Below are positions 8,454 to 17,011 of a DNA stretch of 64,000 nt, in pieces. How positions within the stretch are numbered: the stretch's first letter is position 1; each line of letters opens with the position of its first letter. Position numbers and translations under genes: made by a program. The stretch is from Acetobacter farinalis (GTDB lineage Bacteria; Pseudomonadota; Alphaproteobacteria; Acetobacterales; Acetobacteraceae): contig NZ_JAPIUX010000002.1 of the NCBI RefSeq assembly GCF_026240015.1, forward strand, positions 255,232 through 319,231. Direction: 5' to 3'. The notes beneath the pieces are model-generated. The model did no database searches and had not been told where the DNA came from. It was given only the letters and a program-made list of their open reading frames with translations.

Positions 8454-9230
8454 ATGTCGTTCAGTCACGACTACCGTTCACAGACAGCAGCGACAGGCTG
8501 GAATGCCCAGGCAGGCGCTCTGGATGCAGGCCTGCGTGCCTACATGCTGCGTGTCTATAACTGGATGGCGTCTGGCCTGCTGCTGACAGGCATTGTGGCT
8601 TATGCCGTGGCCTTTACCGGCCTGCGGTCCCTGTTCTTCCAGCTTGCTCCCACAGCCGGTGGTCTGGCCTTGCGCCCCTCGTTGCTGGGCGGTCTGGCCA
8701 TGATCGCGCCGCTGGGTTTTGTGCTGGTGATGTCTTTCGGCGTGAACCGTCTTTCCCGTCAGGCCGCGCAGGGGCTTTTCTGGGCGTTCTGCGCCACCAT
8801 GGGAGCCAGTATGGCCAGCATCTTTCTGGTCTATACCGGGGTTTCCGTTGTCCGCGTGTTTCTGGTGACAGCTTGCACATTCGCGGCCACATCCCTGTGG
8901 GGTTACACGACCAAGGCAAATCTGCTGCGGTTCAGTTCTTTTCTGATGATGGGGCTTTTTGGTCTGGTCATTGCCGGGCTGGTGAACATCTTCCTGAAAA
9001 GCTCCGCCCTGTATTTTGTCTACAGCATTGTCGGGGTGCTCATCTTCACGGCCTTCAGCGCCTTTGATGCCCAGCGTATCCGCGTGACCTATCCGCAATA
9101 TGCGGCTTATGAAGGCCCGGATGAAGCGGCCAAGCGCAGTGTGTATGATGCGCTGAGCCTGTACATGAACTTTATCAACCTCTTCCAGTTCCTGCTTCAG
9201 TTCATGGGTGTGCGGAATTCCAGCGACTGA
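8454..9230 (+). CDS. Bax inhibitor-1 / YccA family inner membrane protein
   Basis: This 258-residue protein has about seven hydrophobic segments and the family's conserved pieces: a soluble N terminus ending with LRAYMLRVYNWMASGLLLTGIVAYAV, the mid-protein block TACTFAATSLWGYTTK, and the closing segment FTAFSAFDAQRIR followed by LYMNFINLFQFLLQFMG. Bacterial BI-1 proteins (YccA, YbhL) sit in the inner membrane; YccA modulates FtsH proteolysis and some members leak calcium. A good ribosome binding site (GGAGAGG) precedes the ATG. It is a single-gene unit, divergent from the 7757-8299 gene and closed by a strong terminator. The partner of this member cannot be told from sequence. Confidence 0.92.
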   Translation: MSFSHDYRSQTAATGWNAQAGALDAGLRAYMLRVYNWMASGLLLTGIVAYAVAFTGLRSLFFQLAPTAGGLALRPSLLGGLAMIAPLGFVLVMSFGVNRLSRQAAQGLFWAFCATMGASMASIFLVYTGVSVVRVFLVTACTFAATSLWGYTTKANLLRFSSFLMMGLFGLVIAGLVNIFLKSSALYFVYSIVGVLIFTAFSAFDAQRIRVTYPQYAAYEGPDEAAKRSVYDALSLYMNFINLFQFLLQFMGVRNSSD

Positions 9231-9285
9231 GCATGGCAGCCGCCTGAACCGGACTCCTTTTTCAGGGGGAGTCTGAAGAGATGTG

Positions 9286-9318
9286 AAAAAACCCGACCTG
9301 CAAAGGTCGGGTTTTTTT
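9286..9318 (+). terminator. Intrinsic terminator after the BI-1 family gene
   Basis: ACCCGACC pairs with GGTCGGGT around a TGCAAA loop. It is flanked by five A residues before and seven T residues after, which extend the stem. Confidence 0.92.
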
Positions 9319-9820
9319 GTGTGATCAGCTATGCAGTTACGGAAAGGTGCCCTGCTCGTTCAGAATGCGTTCAAAATAAGACTTATGCTGCGCACGATGA
9401 GGTGAGTAACGTCTCCGTGATTTGAGTAATACCCCTTTAACATCTTGATTTAAATACAGAACAATATCAGGACACTTTTGGTATGAAATAATCGGTAACA
9501 AATAGTGAATACCTGTAACCCTCGAAATTTCGGGGAAATAACACAGGAACCGAATGTTCTTCCGGGAACGGATCGACTGCAATGAAAGGCTGATGGAACT
9601 TTTCGGACATTGAGAATCTGAGCTTTAGGAATAAAGTAGGCCATAAGGCGCTTTCGCTGCCCGAGGAGCTTGTCGAGCTGTCGTGCCGGCTCAGGTTTTC
9701 CGCCTCTTTTCAGGAGGGGCAGAGCCTGAGGCGGGGTTTGCTGGCATTTGGGCAACCAAGGGAAGCCGGAGCGAAGAGTCTTTGTGAGGCTAAGTAGATG
9801 TCAGAACCAAGAGGCGTGCG
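9319..9820. other. Gene-poor region before the cyo operon
   Basis: About 500 bp with no gene I can support. The first half (9400-9560) is clearly more AT-rich than its surroundings and carries an 81-codon minus-strand frame (9337-9582) without recognisable motifs, possibly a remnant. The second half is GC-rich and holds a dyad, CCGCCTC (9700-9706) with GAGGCGG (9728-9734), that would form a leader hairpin about 90 nt before cyoA. The cyo promoter must lie here, but no clear boxes were found. Confidence 0.45.
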
Positions 9821-10744
9821 ATGAAAAACAAGTTACTGGCGAGAATGGCGCGATTGGGCGGCCTATCGTCAGCGTTGCTGCTTGCCGGGTGTGAGATGGA
9901 TGTCTTGGATCCGAAGGGCCCGGTTGGCGATGGGGTGAAATCACTGATTGCCACCTCTACAATCGCAATGCTGATTGTGGTCGTTCCGACCATTATTCTG
10001 TCTCTGGTTTTTGCCTGGCATTACCGCCAGTCAAATACCAGCGCGGAATATCTTCCGAAGTGGTCACATTCCAACAAGATCGAAGTGATCATCTGGGGTG
10101 TACCTGCCCTGATCATTCTCTTTCTTGCCGTGATCACCTACCAGACGAGTCATTCTCTTGACCCGTACAAACCGCTGGAAGCTGAAGCAACCACCAAGCC
10201 GCTTCATGTCGAGGTTGTGGCTCTGGACTGGAAATGGCTGTTTATCTACCCGGAACAGGGTATTGCGACTGTCAACCAGCTGGCTATTCCGGTTAACACC
10301 CCCATTGATTTCGTAATCACCTCTGATTCCGTGATGAACTCTTTCTTCATCCCGCGTCTTGGTTCCATGATTTACGCAATGGCCGGTATGCAGACCCAGC
10401 TTCACCTGATGGCCAGCGAGCCGGGTGACTATCTGGGTGAATCCGCCAACTACAGTGGCCGTGGCTTTTCAGACATGAAATTCCGCACGCTGGCTGTCAG
10501 TGGTGATGAATTCAACGCATGGGTTGATAAAGTGAAATCTTCCTCCGAGCAGCTGGATGGCCAGACCTATCCGAAGCTTGCTGCCCCGAGTGAAGCAAAT
10601 CCTGTCGAATATTTCGCGCATGTTGAACCCGGATTGTTCAACACGATCGTGGCCAAATACAACAACGGCATGGTCATGGACACAAGCACTGGCAAGATGA
10701 TTCAGGTGCAGTCCGCGATGTCCGACATGAATATGAAGGAATAG
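9821..10744 (+). CDS. cyoA: Ubiquinol oxidase subunit II (lipoprotein)
   Basis: This 307-residue subunit II of the haem-copper quinol oxidase is a membrane lipoprotein: the N terminus carries a signal with lipobox LLLAGC (cysteine at about 24), then two transmembrane helices (about 45-70 and 88-108) and a periplasmic cupredoxin-like domain. That domain has the WKWLFIYPEQGIATVNQLAIP signature and MNSFFIPRLGSMIYAMAGMQ. The copper-A ligands of cytochrome c oxidases are absent, as expected of a quinol oxidase. It is first of four genes in the order II-I-III-IV, with cyoB 5 nt downstream. In Acetobacter the homologous enzyme has been described as cytochrome a1/ba (cya) or bo3; the haem type cannot be read from this sequence. 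Confidence 0.95.
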   Translation: MKNKLLARMARLGGLSSALLLAGCEMDVLDPKGPVGDGVKSLIATSTIAMLIVVVPTIILSLVFAWHYRQSNTSAEYLPKWSHSNKIEVIIWGVPALIILFLAVITYQTSHSLDPYKPLEAEATTKPLHVEVVALDWKWLFIYPEQGIATVNQLAIPVNTPIDFVITSDSVMNSFFIPRLGSMIYAMAGMQTQLHLMASEPGDYLGESANYSGRGFSDMKFRTLAVSGDEFNAWVDKVKSSSEQLDGQTYPKLAAPSEANPVEYFAHVEPGLFNTIVAKYNNGMVMDTSTGKMIQVQSAMSDMNMKE

Positions 10745-10749
10745 GATCT

Positions 10750-12741
10750 ATGCTAGGGAGACTATCGTTCTCGGCTATCCCGCTGGATGTGCCGATCCTG
10801 GTAGGCACGTTCTTGGGCGTTGCCATTGTCGGTCTCGCGGTACTGGGGCTGATTACCTATCTGGGCAAGTGGGGCTATCTCTGGAGAGAGTGGCTGACGT
10901 CTGTTGACCACAAACGTCTGGCTGTCATGTATATCGTGCTGGCGCTGGTTGCCCTGTTCCGCGGCTTTGCGGACGCCATCATGATGCGTACCCAGCTTGC
11001 CCTGGCCTATGCTGGTAACCCCGGCTATCTGCCACCGCATCACTATGATCAGATCTTCTCCGCTCACGGAACGATCATGATCTTCTTCCTGGCCATGGCG
11101 TTCATGACCGGGCTGTTCAACTTCGTTGTGCCGCTTCAGATCGGCGCGCGTGACGTTGCCTTCCCGTTCCTGAACAACCTCAGCTTCTGGATGACTGCGA
11201 TTTCATTCGTCCTGGTGAATGTCTCCCTGTTCATCGGCGAATTCTCACAGTGCGGCTGGCTTGCCTATCCGCCGCTGTCTGAATCTCAGTTCAGCCCCGG
11301 CGTTGGTGTGGATTACTATATCTGGGCCGTGCAGCTTTCGGGTGTCGGCACGCTGCTGACCGGTGTGAACTTCTTCGTGACGATCGTGAAGATGCGCGCC
11401 CCCGGCATGACCTGGATGCGTATGCCCGTCTTCACCTGGACGGCGTTCTGCTCTTCCATTCTGATCATGGTCTCCTTCCCGGTGCTGACCGTAGCCCTCG
11501 CGCTGCTTGGTCTGGACCGCTACTTCGGCATGCACTTCTTCACCAATGATGGTGGCGGCAACCAGATGCTGTATCTCAGCCTGATCTGGGCCTGGGGTCA
11601 TCCTGAAGTTTATATTCTTGTTATTCCCGCCTTTGGTGTGTTCTCTGAAGTTGTTCCTGCATTCTCCGGCAAGCCGCTGTTCGGTTATGCCACCATGGTT
11701 TATGCAACCTGCTCCATCATGATTCTGTCCTTCCTCGTGTGGGTTCACCACTTCTTCACGATGGGTGCTGGTCCGGACGTGAACGCGTTCTTCGGCATTG
11801 CAACCATGGTCATCTCGATCCCGACTGGCGTGAAGCTCTTTAACTGGCTCTTCACCATGTATAAGGGCCGGATCCAGTTTCATGCCTGCATGTACTGGGC
11901 CGTTGGCTTCATGGTGACCTTCACCATCGGTGGTATGACCGGTGTGATGCTGGCCATCCCGGGTGCCGACTTCGTTCTGCATAACTCCCTGTTCCTGATT
12001 GCCCACTTCCATAACGTGATTATCGGCGGTGTGTATTTCGGTTACATCTGCGGCATGAACTTCTGGTTCCCGAAGGTTACGGGCTTCAAGCTGAACGAGG
12101 CCTGGGGCATCCGTGCGTTCTGGTTCTGGTTTGTTGGTTTCTACTTTGCGTTCATTCCGCTGTATGTTCTGGGCTTCGAGGGCATGACCCGTCGTATGAA
12201 CCACTACGACAATCCGGAATGGCACATCTGGATGCTGATTGCTGAAGTGGGCGCCGTTCTGGTCCTGCTCGGTATCGTCTGCCAGCTGACACAGCTTTTT
12301 GTCTCTATCCGTGACCGTAACCTGCCGGCCAACCGTGATCTCACGGGTGACCCGTGGAATGGCCGCGCTCTGGAATGGTCCACGTCTTCTCCGCCGCCGC
12401 CGTACAACTTTGCTATTGTCCCGCACGTTCATGGACTTGATGCGTTCATGCACGACAAGGAAAATGGCATTGATACACGTCATGCCGGTGGTCCGTATGC
12501 TCCGATCCATATGCCGAAAAACACGGCTGCCGGGTTCTTCGTCGGTGCGTTCAGCTTCATCTTCGGCTTTGCTGCTATTTGGTATATCTGGTGGCTGGCA
12601 GCCATCGGCCTGATCGGTGTGATCGGGACGGTTATTGCCCGTAGCGCCAACAAGGATATCGATTACTACATCCCTGCTGAAGAAGTTGCCCGGATCGAGA
12701 ACGAGCATTCCCGTAAACTCATGGCACAGGCAGCTGAGTAA
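10750..12741 (+). CDS. cyoB: Ubiquinol oxidase subunit I
   Basis: The catalytic subunit has 663 residues and about 15 transmembrane helices. It carries both haems and copper B, reduces O2 to water and pumps protons. Seen directly are the low-spin haem histidine in FSAHGTIMIFFLAM, the copper-B/tyrosine block WGHPEVYILVIPAFG, the histidine pair WVHHFFTMG, the K-channel region GIATMVISIPTGVKLFNW, and the haem ligands in LIAHFHNVIIGGVYFGY. It starts 5 nt after cyoA and overlaps the cyoC start by one base (TAATG), so translation is coupled. Its length matches E. coli CyoB. Confidence 0.97.
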   Translation: MLGRLSFSAIPLDVPILVGTFLGVAIVGLAVLGLITYLGKWGYLWREWLTSVDHKRLAVMYIVLALVALFRGFADAIMMRTQLALAYAGNPGYLPPHHYDQIFSAHGTIMIFFLAMAFMTGLFNFVVPLQIGARDVAFPFLNNLSFWMTAISFVLVNVSLFIGEFSQCGWLAYPPLSESQFSPGVGVDYYIWAVQLSGVGTLLTGVNFFVTIVKMRAPGMTWMRMPVFTWTAFCSSILIMVSFPVLTVALALLGLDRYFGMHFFTNDGGGNQMLYLSLIWAWGHPEVYILVIPAFGVFSEVVPAFSGKPLFGYATMVYATCSIMILSFLVWVHHFFTMGAGPDVNAFFGIATMVISIPTGVKLFNWLFTMYKGRIQFHACMYWAVGFMVTFTIGGMTGVMLAIPGADFVLHNSLFLIAHFHNVIIGGVYFGYICGMNFWFPKVTGFKLNEAWGIRAFWFWFVGFYFAFIPLYVLGFEGMTRRMNHYDNPEWHIWMLIAEVGAVLVLLGIVCQLTQLFVSIRDRNLPANRDLTGDPWNGRALEWSTSSPPPPYNFAIVPHVHGLDAFMHDKENGIDTRHAGGPYAPIHMPKNTAAGFFVGAFSFIFGFAAIWYIWWLAAIGLIGVIGTVIARSANKDIDYYIPAEEVARIENEHSRKLMAQAAE

Positions 12742-13346
12742 TGGCGCACGACACAACTGTTCAGACCGCAGGCCACGACGAACACCATCATGAGTCCCCG
12801 GTGGTGTTCGGGTTCTGGGTCTACCTGATGACCGACTGCATCATCTTCGGCACGCTTTTTGCCGTGTTTGCAGTTCTCCGTAACCAGTTCAATGGCGGCC
12901 CGAGCGGTCATGAACTGTTTGAATTCAGTGGACTTGGGCTGGAAACAGCCCTTCTGCTGGTCTCCTCCATTACCTATGGGTTTGGCATGATTGCCGCCCA
13001 TAAGAACGAGATCAGCAAAGTCATCATGTGGCTGGGTGTAACCTTCCTTCTCGGTCTGGGCTTTGTTGGCCTGGAAGTGAATGAATTTGCGCACATGATT
13101 CATGAAGGTGCTGGTCCGGACCGCAGTGCGTTCCTGTCCGCCTTCTTCACGCTGGTGTCGACCCATGGTCTGCACGTGACGTGTGGTCTGATCTGGATTG
13201 TGACCCTGATGGTTCAGCTGATGGGCACGACCGAGATCCCGGAACGTATGATGAATAAGCTCACTTGCCTGAGCCTGTTCTGGCACTTCCTGGATATCGT
13301 CTGGATCTGCGTCTTCACCTATGTCTATCTGGCGAGCATGATCTGA
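12741..13346 (+). CDS. cyoC: Ubiquinol oxidase subunit III
   Basis: This 201-residue membrane protein has five predicted helices, as in CyoC. Family blocks are VFGFWVYLMTDCIIFGTLFAVF near the N terminus, GLETALLLVSSITYG, GLEVNEF, the conserved THGLHVTCGLIWI, and LFWHFLDIVWICVFTYVYL at the end. Subunit III stabilises subunit I and has no redox centre. The histidine-rich start (HDEHHHESP) is normal. Its start codon overlaps the cyoB stop and its stop overlaps the cyoD start by one base, so the operon is tightly coupled. Confidence 0.96.
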   Translation: MAHDTTVQTAGHDEHHHESPVVFGFWVYLMTDCIIFGTLFAVFAVLRNQFNGGPSGHELFEFSGLGLETALLLVSSITYGFGMIAAHKNEISKVIMWLGVTFLLGLGFVGLEVNEFAHMIHEGAGPDRSAFLSAFFTLVSTHGLHVTCGLIWIVTLMVQLMGTTEIPERMMNKLTCLSLFWHFLDIVWICVFTYVYLASMI

Positions 13347-13678
13347 TGAGCGATCTTCACACATCCCCTTCGGGTGAGAGCCACGGTAGTGTATCTTCAT
13401 ACATTATCGGGTTTGTTCTTGCTGTTATCCTGACGGCAGCGGCTTTTGGCGTCGTTATGAGCCATAGCCTCTCTCCTTCAGGTACGCTGACAGCCATTGC
13501 GGTTCTTGCCTTCGTTCAGGTGCTGGTGCACCTGCATTACTTCCTCCACATGGGCGGCGGGTCCGAACAGCGTTGGAACAACATGTGCTTCTTCTTCACT
13601 GTTGGTTTCGTCGTGATTCTGGTTATCGGCACGCTGTTCGTCATGAACAACACCGCCCTGCACATGATGTCCCGCTAA
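13346..13678 (+). CDS. cyoD: Ubiquinol oxidase subunit IV
   Basis: This 110-residue protein has three transmembrane helices, typical of CyoD. It helps copper-B site assembly of subunit I in E. coli. Typical segments are SYIIGFVLAVILTAAAFG, LAFVQVLVHLHYFLHM and the last helix FFFTVGFVVILVIGTLFVM. The start is the ATG at 13346 overlapping the cyoC stop (TGATG); a longer reading frame begins inside cyoC at 13265 but would add 27 residues unlike the family. This is the last gene of the operon. No protohaem farnesyltransferase gene (cyoE) follows. Confidence 0.95.
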   Translation: MSDLHTSPSGESHGSVSSYIIGFVLAVILTAAAFGVVMSHSLSPSGTLTAIAVLAFVQVLVHLHYFLHMGGGSEQRWNNMCFFFTVGFVVILVIGTLFVMNNTALHMMSR

Positions 13679-13688
13679 AAAGGGACAG

Positions 13689-13713
13689 CCCTGCCGGTTT
13701 CACACTGGCAGGG
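13689..13713 (+). terminator. Hairpin after cyoD
   Basis: CCCTGCC pairs with GGCAGGG across an 11-nt loop, 10 nt after the cyoD stop. It is followed by only a weak T-rich stretch (TCTTGTGTTT). It may protect the mRNA end or act as a first, leaky terminator ahead of the strong one at 13731. Confidence 0.4.
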
Positions 13714-13730
13714 TCTTGTGTTTGGCACGA

Positions 13731-13762
13731 AAAAAGCCCCGGAAAATTTTCCGGGGCTTTTT
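13731..13762. terminator. Strong bidirectional terminator between cyoD and fdxA
   Basis: A 32-nt perfect palindrome: AAAAAGCCCCGGAAAA followed directly by its complement, with T7 on the plus side and the matching run on the minus side. It ends the cyo operon and the convergent fdxA gene. Confidence 0.93.
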
Positions 13763-13801
13763 TTATGCGCTGATTGTCCAAGCACCACGAAGGTGGGGGC
13801 T

Positions 13802-14134
13802 TCAGCCCTTGTGCGGCTCCGGAGAGAGCAGGCCGGCTTTGTCGGGTTTGTCTTTCCACTCTTCCGCATCAGCCGGGGGTGTGCCCTTGCGGGTGATGTT
13901 CGGCCATTTGGTGGAATAGGTTGCGTTGAGTTCTGCCCAGGCTGTTGCGCGGTCATCGCTGTCCGGGAAAATCGCTTCTGCGGGGCATTCAGGTTCGCAC
14001 ACGCCACAGTCAATGCATTCATCCGGGTTGATGACCAGGAAGTTTTCGCCGGCGTAGAAGCAGTCAACAGGGCAGACTTCCACACAGTCCATGAATTTGC
14101 AGCGGATGCAGTTTTCAGTGACCACGTAGGTCAT
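13802..14134 (-). CDS. fdxA: 7Fe ferredoxin (3Fe-4S plus 4Fe-4S)
   Basis: This 110-residue ferredoxin of the FdxA type is conserved in alphaproteobacteria. Cluster ligands are the set CIRCKFMDCVEVCPVDC near the N terminus and CIDCGVCEPECP at about 39-50. The long C-terminal tail (SDDRATAWAELNATYSTKWPNITRKG) is typical. The start is MTYVVTENC at 14134, because GGAG lies 6 nt before this ATG; an earlier in-frame ATG at 14140 follows GGAG with no spacing, and a still longer frame to 14209 is unlike the family. It is a small cytosolic electron carrier of unknown partner. Its position beside a Suv3-like helicase gene is common in alphaproteobacteria. Confidence 0.95.
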   Translation of the reverse strand: MTYVVTENCIRCKFMDCVEVCPVDCFYAGENFLVINPDECIDCGVCEPECPAEAIFPDSDDRATAWAELNATYSTKWPNITRKGTPPADAEEWKDKPDKAGLLSPEPHKG

Positions 14135-14311
14135 TGCCATCTCCGAAGATTTTTGGGGGATCGGAGGGCTTCCGGTCCCGGGACAAATGGCATGGTCAGT
14201 CCCGGCCACGCCATCAAGGATGGCGAAGATATGAGGGGCTTTTTGTTTCGTGGCAACCCGCTTCTGTCACGGATGACTTTTTCTTCCTGTTCTTCCTGAG
14301 CAGCGCGGCCT

Positions 14312-16963
14312 CTAGCGGCGTTTCTGCAACACGGCCAGAGCTGCAAACGGGCCTGCCGGAACCTGTAATTTTCTGGTTTCCGTCTTCCGGGTGTGTTTGC
14401 GGCCCTGCTGGCCCGGTGCAGGGGTGCGTGCAGGCAGAAGCATGGCTGGAGCAGGGGGGCCGTACTGTTTCTTGCACGGGATGGCGGCTTTCTGCACGCG
14501 CAGCCCCAGTGCGGGCAGGACCGTGAGAAGCTCTGCCGCAGGCACGCCCAGGCGGGATGCCACGCTGGCTTCAAGCGGGCAGCCTCCCGTGCGGGCGGCG
14601 CGTTCGGACAGGGTTTGGTAAATCTCCTGCGCACTATCAAGCCGGATCAGAAAATTCCCGACCGTCTGCCAGCCTGTTTGCAGCAGCATATGGCGGTCCT
14701 GTACGGAAAGAGACGTGCCGGGGGGAATGCGGCTGGAGACAGCGCCCGGTTTGGGGAGCGGTGGCATGGGCCTGCCGGTGTGGAGATGAATCAGCAGGGC
14801 CCGGAGCTGCATGGGGCGCGGGCGCAGGAGCTGGGGGCAGAACAGGAGCCCTCCCCCTATGCGCAGCCCCAGCTTGTGCAGAAAATGGCTGTCCTTTCTG
14901 GTGATCTGGCTTTCGGGAGGCAGGGGCATCACGCCGCCCTGTTCCGCCAGACCATGCACTATGCCGCGCAGGGTGGGCTTATCCGCCACAGCACTGGCGG
15001 CCCGGAAAAGAGGGCTGAGGGTTTTTTGCAGGGTGGCCGCCACAAAGGCGTTCAGCCGCATGCGGATGCGTTCGCGGTGCGTGGGTTCCAGAAACTCGGC
15101 ACTTGTCGCATGCACGGCGGGGCGCAGCAGCTCCTCGCCTTTCTGGAGGTGTCCTATGGCGTTTTCATCCCAGAGCAGCGTGCCGGTTTCCGCGTCCAGT
15201 GTCAGGCTTTCGTCCGGTGACTGGAGGAACTGTGTCACGCGCCGGGGGATTTCACTGCGTGCCGCCCGACGCGCCGCCCGCATCAGCAAAGGTTGGTCAG
15301 ACCGGGCGGCTTCCGGGTCGGGAATGAAGGTAAAGCCCTGCATATGGCCCACCGTGTGGCCTTCCACGCTAACGTCTCCGCTGCGGGTAATGGCGGAAAG
15401 CAGAGGGCTGCCGTCTGCTTCCTCCAGCCTGCGCGCCAGGCTGGTAGCGCGTTTGTCCACAAAGCGGGCAGCCAGCCCTTCGTGCAGCAGGTCGGACAGG
15501 GTGTCTTCAAGCGTCCGGGTCCGGCTGCGCCAGAGCTGCGGGTCTTCCACCCAGTCGGACCGGGTGGCGACATACGCCCAGATGCGGATTCCCATCAGCC
15601 GCTGCATCAGGGTCTCAATATCGCCCTCTGTGCGTTCCAGATTGGCCAGGCGGGGTTCCAGCCAGCTTGAAGGCAGGCGGCCCTCCCGCACCAGCACGGT
15701 AAAAATCTGGGCGCATTGGCGGATATGGCTGTCTTCCCCCAGCTTGCGGAAATCCGGGATCTGGCAGACCTCCCACAGCAGGCGGGTGCGCCCCGGTTCC
15801 CGCGTGAGGCTCTGGATGGCCGGGTCCCGCATCAGGGCGCTGAGCACAATGAGGTCTGATGCCGGTTCCGCGGCCCGCAGGCCGGGGTAGGGCGGCTTCT
15901 GGCACAGGCTGGCGTACAGGGTGCGGGGAGAGGTGTAATCCAGCGCGCTGTTGCGCCAGAAAAGGTGGCGCAGCGTGTCAAACTGATGGTTTTCCACCGC
16001 TTCGGCCACGTGGTCTGGCAGTGGCGGGCAGTCTCCTGTGGTGCCGAATGTGCCGTCCTGCGCGCCACGCCCTGCGCGCCCGGCAATCTGGGCAATTTCA
16101 GCCGCACTCAGCATCCGGCGGTGGGAGCCATCAAACTTGGAAAGCCCGGCAAAGGCCACATGCTGGATATCCATGTTCAGCCCCATGCCGATGGCATCTG
16201 TGGCCACAAGATAGTCCACTTCCCGTTTCTGGTAGAGTTCCACCTGTGCGTTACGGGTGCGGGGGGAGAGCTGACCCATGACGACCGCACAGCCGCCGCG
16301 CCTGCGCCGGATGGCTTCGGCAATGGCGTACACATCCCCGGCGGAAAAGGCGACAATGGCGGAACGCGGCGGCAGGCGGGAGAGGCGCGTGACGCCGGTA
16401 TAACTCAGGTTGGAGAGGCGGGGGCGCGCCTCGATTTCAATACCCGGAATCAGGCTGCGCAGCAGCGGCGCGATGGTGTCCGCCCCCAGAAACAGGGTTT
16501 CCGCCTGACCGCGGGCGTTCAGAAGCCGGTCCGTAAACACATGGCCGCGTTCCGGGTCCGCGCAGAGCTGGATTTCATCCACTGCGATGAACTCCACCGC
16601 GCGGTCCATGGGCATGGCTTCCACCGTGCAGGAAAACCAGCGTGCGCCAGAGGGAATGATTTTTTCTTCCCCCGTAATCAGGCCCACGGCGCGCACGCCC
16701 TTCAGTCGCACCATCCGTTCATAGTTTTCCCGCGCCAGCAGGCGGAGTGGAAACCCCATGATGCCGGACGTGTGGGCCAGCATGCGCTCAAGCGCGAGAT
16801 GGGTCTTGCCGGTGTTGGTGGGGCCCAGTACAGCGCGAACGGGAGCGTCGGCATGGCTGGCGGGAGGCCGCAGGGAGCTGGCCTGTCGGCTTGGGGTATC
16901 CATCATGATGCCATGGTCCGCTGGTATGCGTTCAAAAGCAACCCGTTCCCTTCTGCGGAGCAT
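14312..16963 (-). CDS. Suv3-like superfamily 2 RNA/DNA helicase (first copy)
   Basis: This 883-residue helicase is related to mitochondrial Suv3. Motif I GPTNTGKT is at 47-54, motif II DEIQ at 129-132, motif III-type LFLGADT, motif V ATDAIGMGLNMDIQHVAFAGLSKFDG, and motif VI QIAGRAGRGAQDG. The long C-terminal half (about 350-840) is helical and family-specific, ending with a basic tail rich in R and K that may bind RNA. The first ATG is used; a second in-frame start 20 codons later (16906) is equally possible. It is divergent from the leucyl aminopeptidase gene with 48 bp between starts, and upstream of fdxA. Likely role is RNA unwinding in decay or processing. A second, differently built Suv3 homologue lies at 29533-31926. 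Confidence 0.88.
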   Translation of the reverse strand: MLRRRERVAFERIPADHGIMMDTPSRQASSLRPPASHADAPVRAVLGPTNTGKTHLALERMLAHTSGIMGFPLRLLARENYERMVRLKGVRAVGLITGEEKIIPSGARWFSCTVEAMPMDRAVEFIAVDEIQLCADPERGHVFTDRLLNARGQAETLFLGADTIAPLLRSLIPGIEIEARPRLSNLSYTGVTRLSRLPPRSAIVAFSAGDVYAIAEAIRRRRGGCAVVMGQLSPRTRNAQVELYQKREVDYLVATDAIGMGLNMDIQHVAFAGLSKFDGSHRRMLSAAEIAQIAGRAGRGAQDGTFGTTGDCPPLPDHVAEAVENHQFDTLRHLFWRNSALDYTSPRTLYASLCQKPPYPGLRAAEPASDLIVLSALMRDPAIQSLTREPGRTRLLWEVCQIPDFRKLGEDSHIRQCAQIFTVLVREGRLPSSWLEPRLANLERTEGDIETLMQRLMGIRIWAYVATRSDWVEDPQLWRSRTRTLEDTLSDLLHEGLAARFVDKRATSLARRLEEADGSPLLSAITRSGDVSVEGHTVGHMQGFTFIPDPEAARSDQPLLMRAARRAARSEIPRRVTQFLQSPDESLTLDAETGTLLWDENAIGHLQKGEELLRPAVHATSAEFLEPTHRERIRMRLNAFVAATLQKTLSPLFRAASAVADKPTLRGIVHGLAEQGGVMPLPPESQITRKDSHFLHKLGLRIGGGLLFCPQLLRPRPMQLRALLIHLHTGRPMPPLPKPGAVSSRIPPGTSLSVQDRHMLLQTGWQTVGNFLIRLDSAQEIYQTLSERAARTGGCPLEASVASRLGVPAAELLTVLPALGLRVQKAAIPCKKQYGPPAPAMLLPARTPAPGQQGRKHTRKTETRKLQVPAGPFAALAVLQKRR

Positions 16964-17011
16964 TGCGCCAGAACGGCGCGCGGCGCAGGTTTGCTCAAGG
17001 AGAAAGTGCCC

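Noticed and set aside
11245..12756. 503-codon open frame on the minus strand
   Set aside because: Antisense to cyoB; rich in histidine, asparagine and glutamine with no hydrophobic core, the typical mirror of a membrane protein.
15965..17011. In-frame extension of 349 codons upstream of the leucyl aminopeptidase start
   Set aside because: It overlaps the helicase antisense, has no family similarity, and a good ribosome binding site marks the ATG at 17012.
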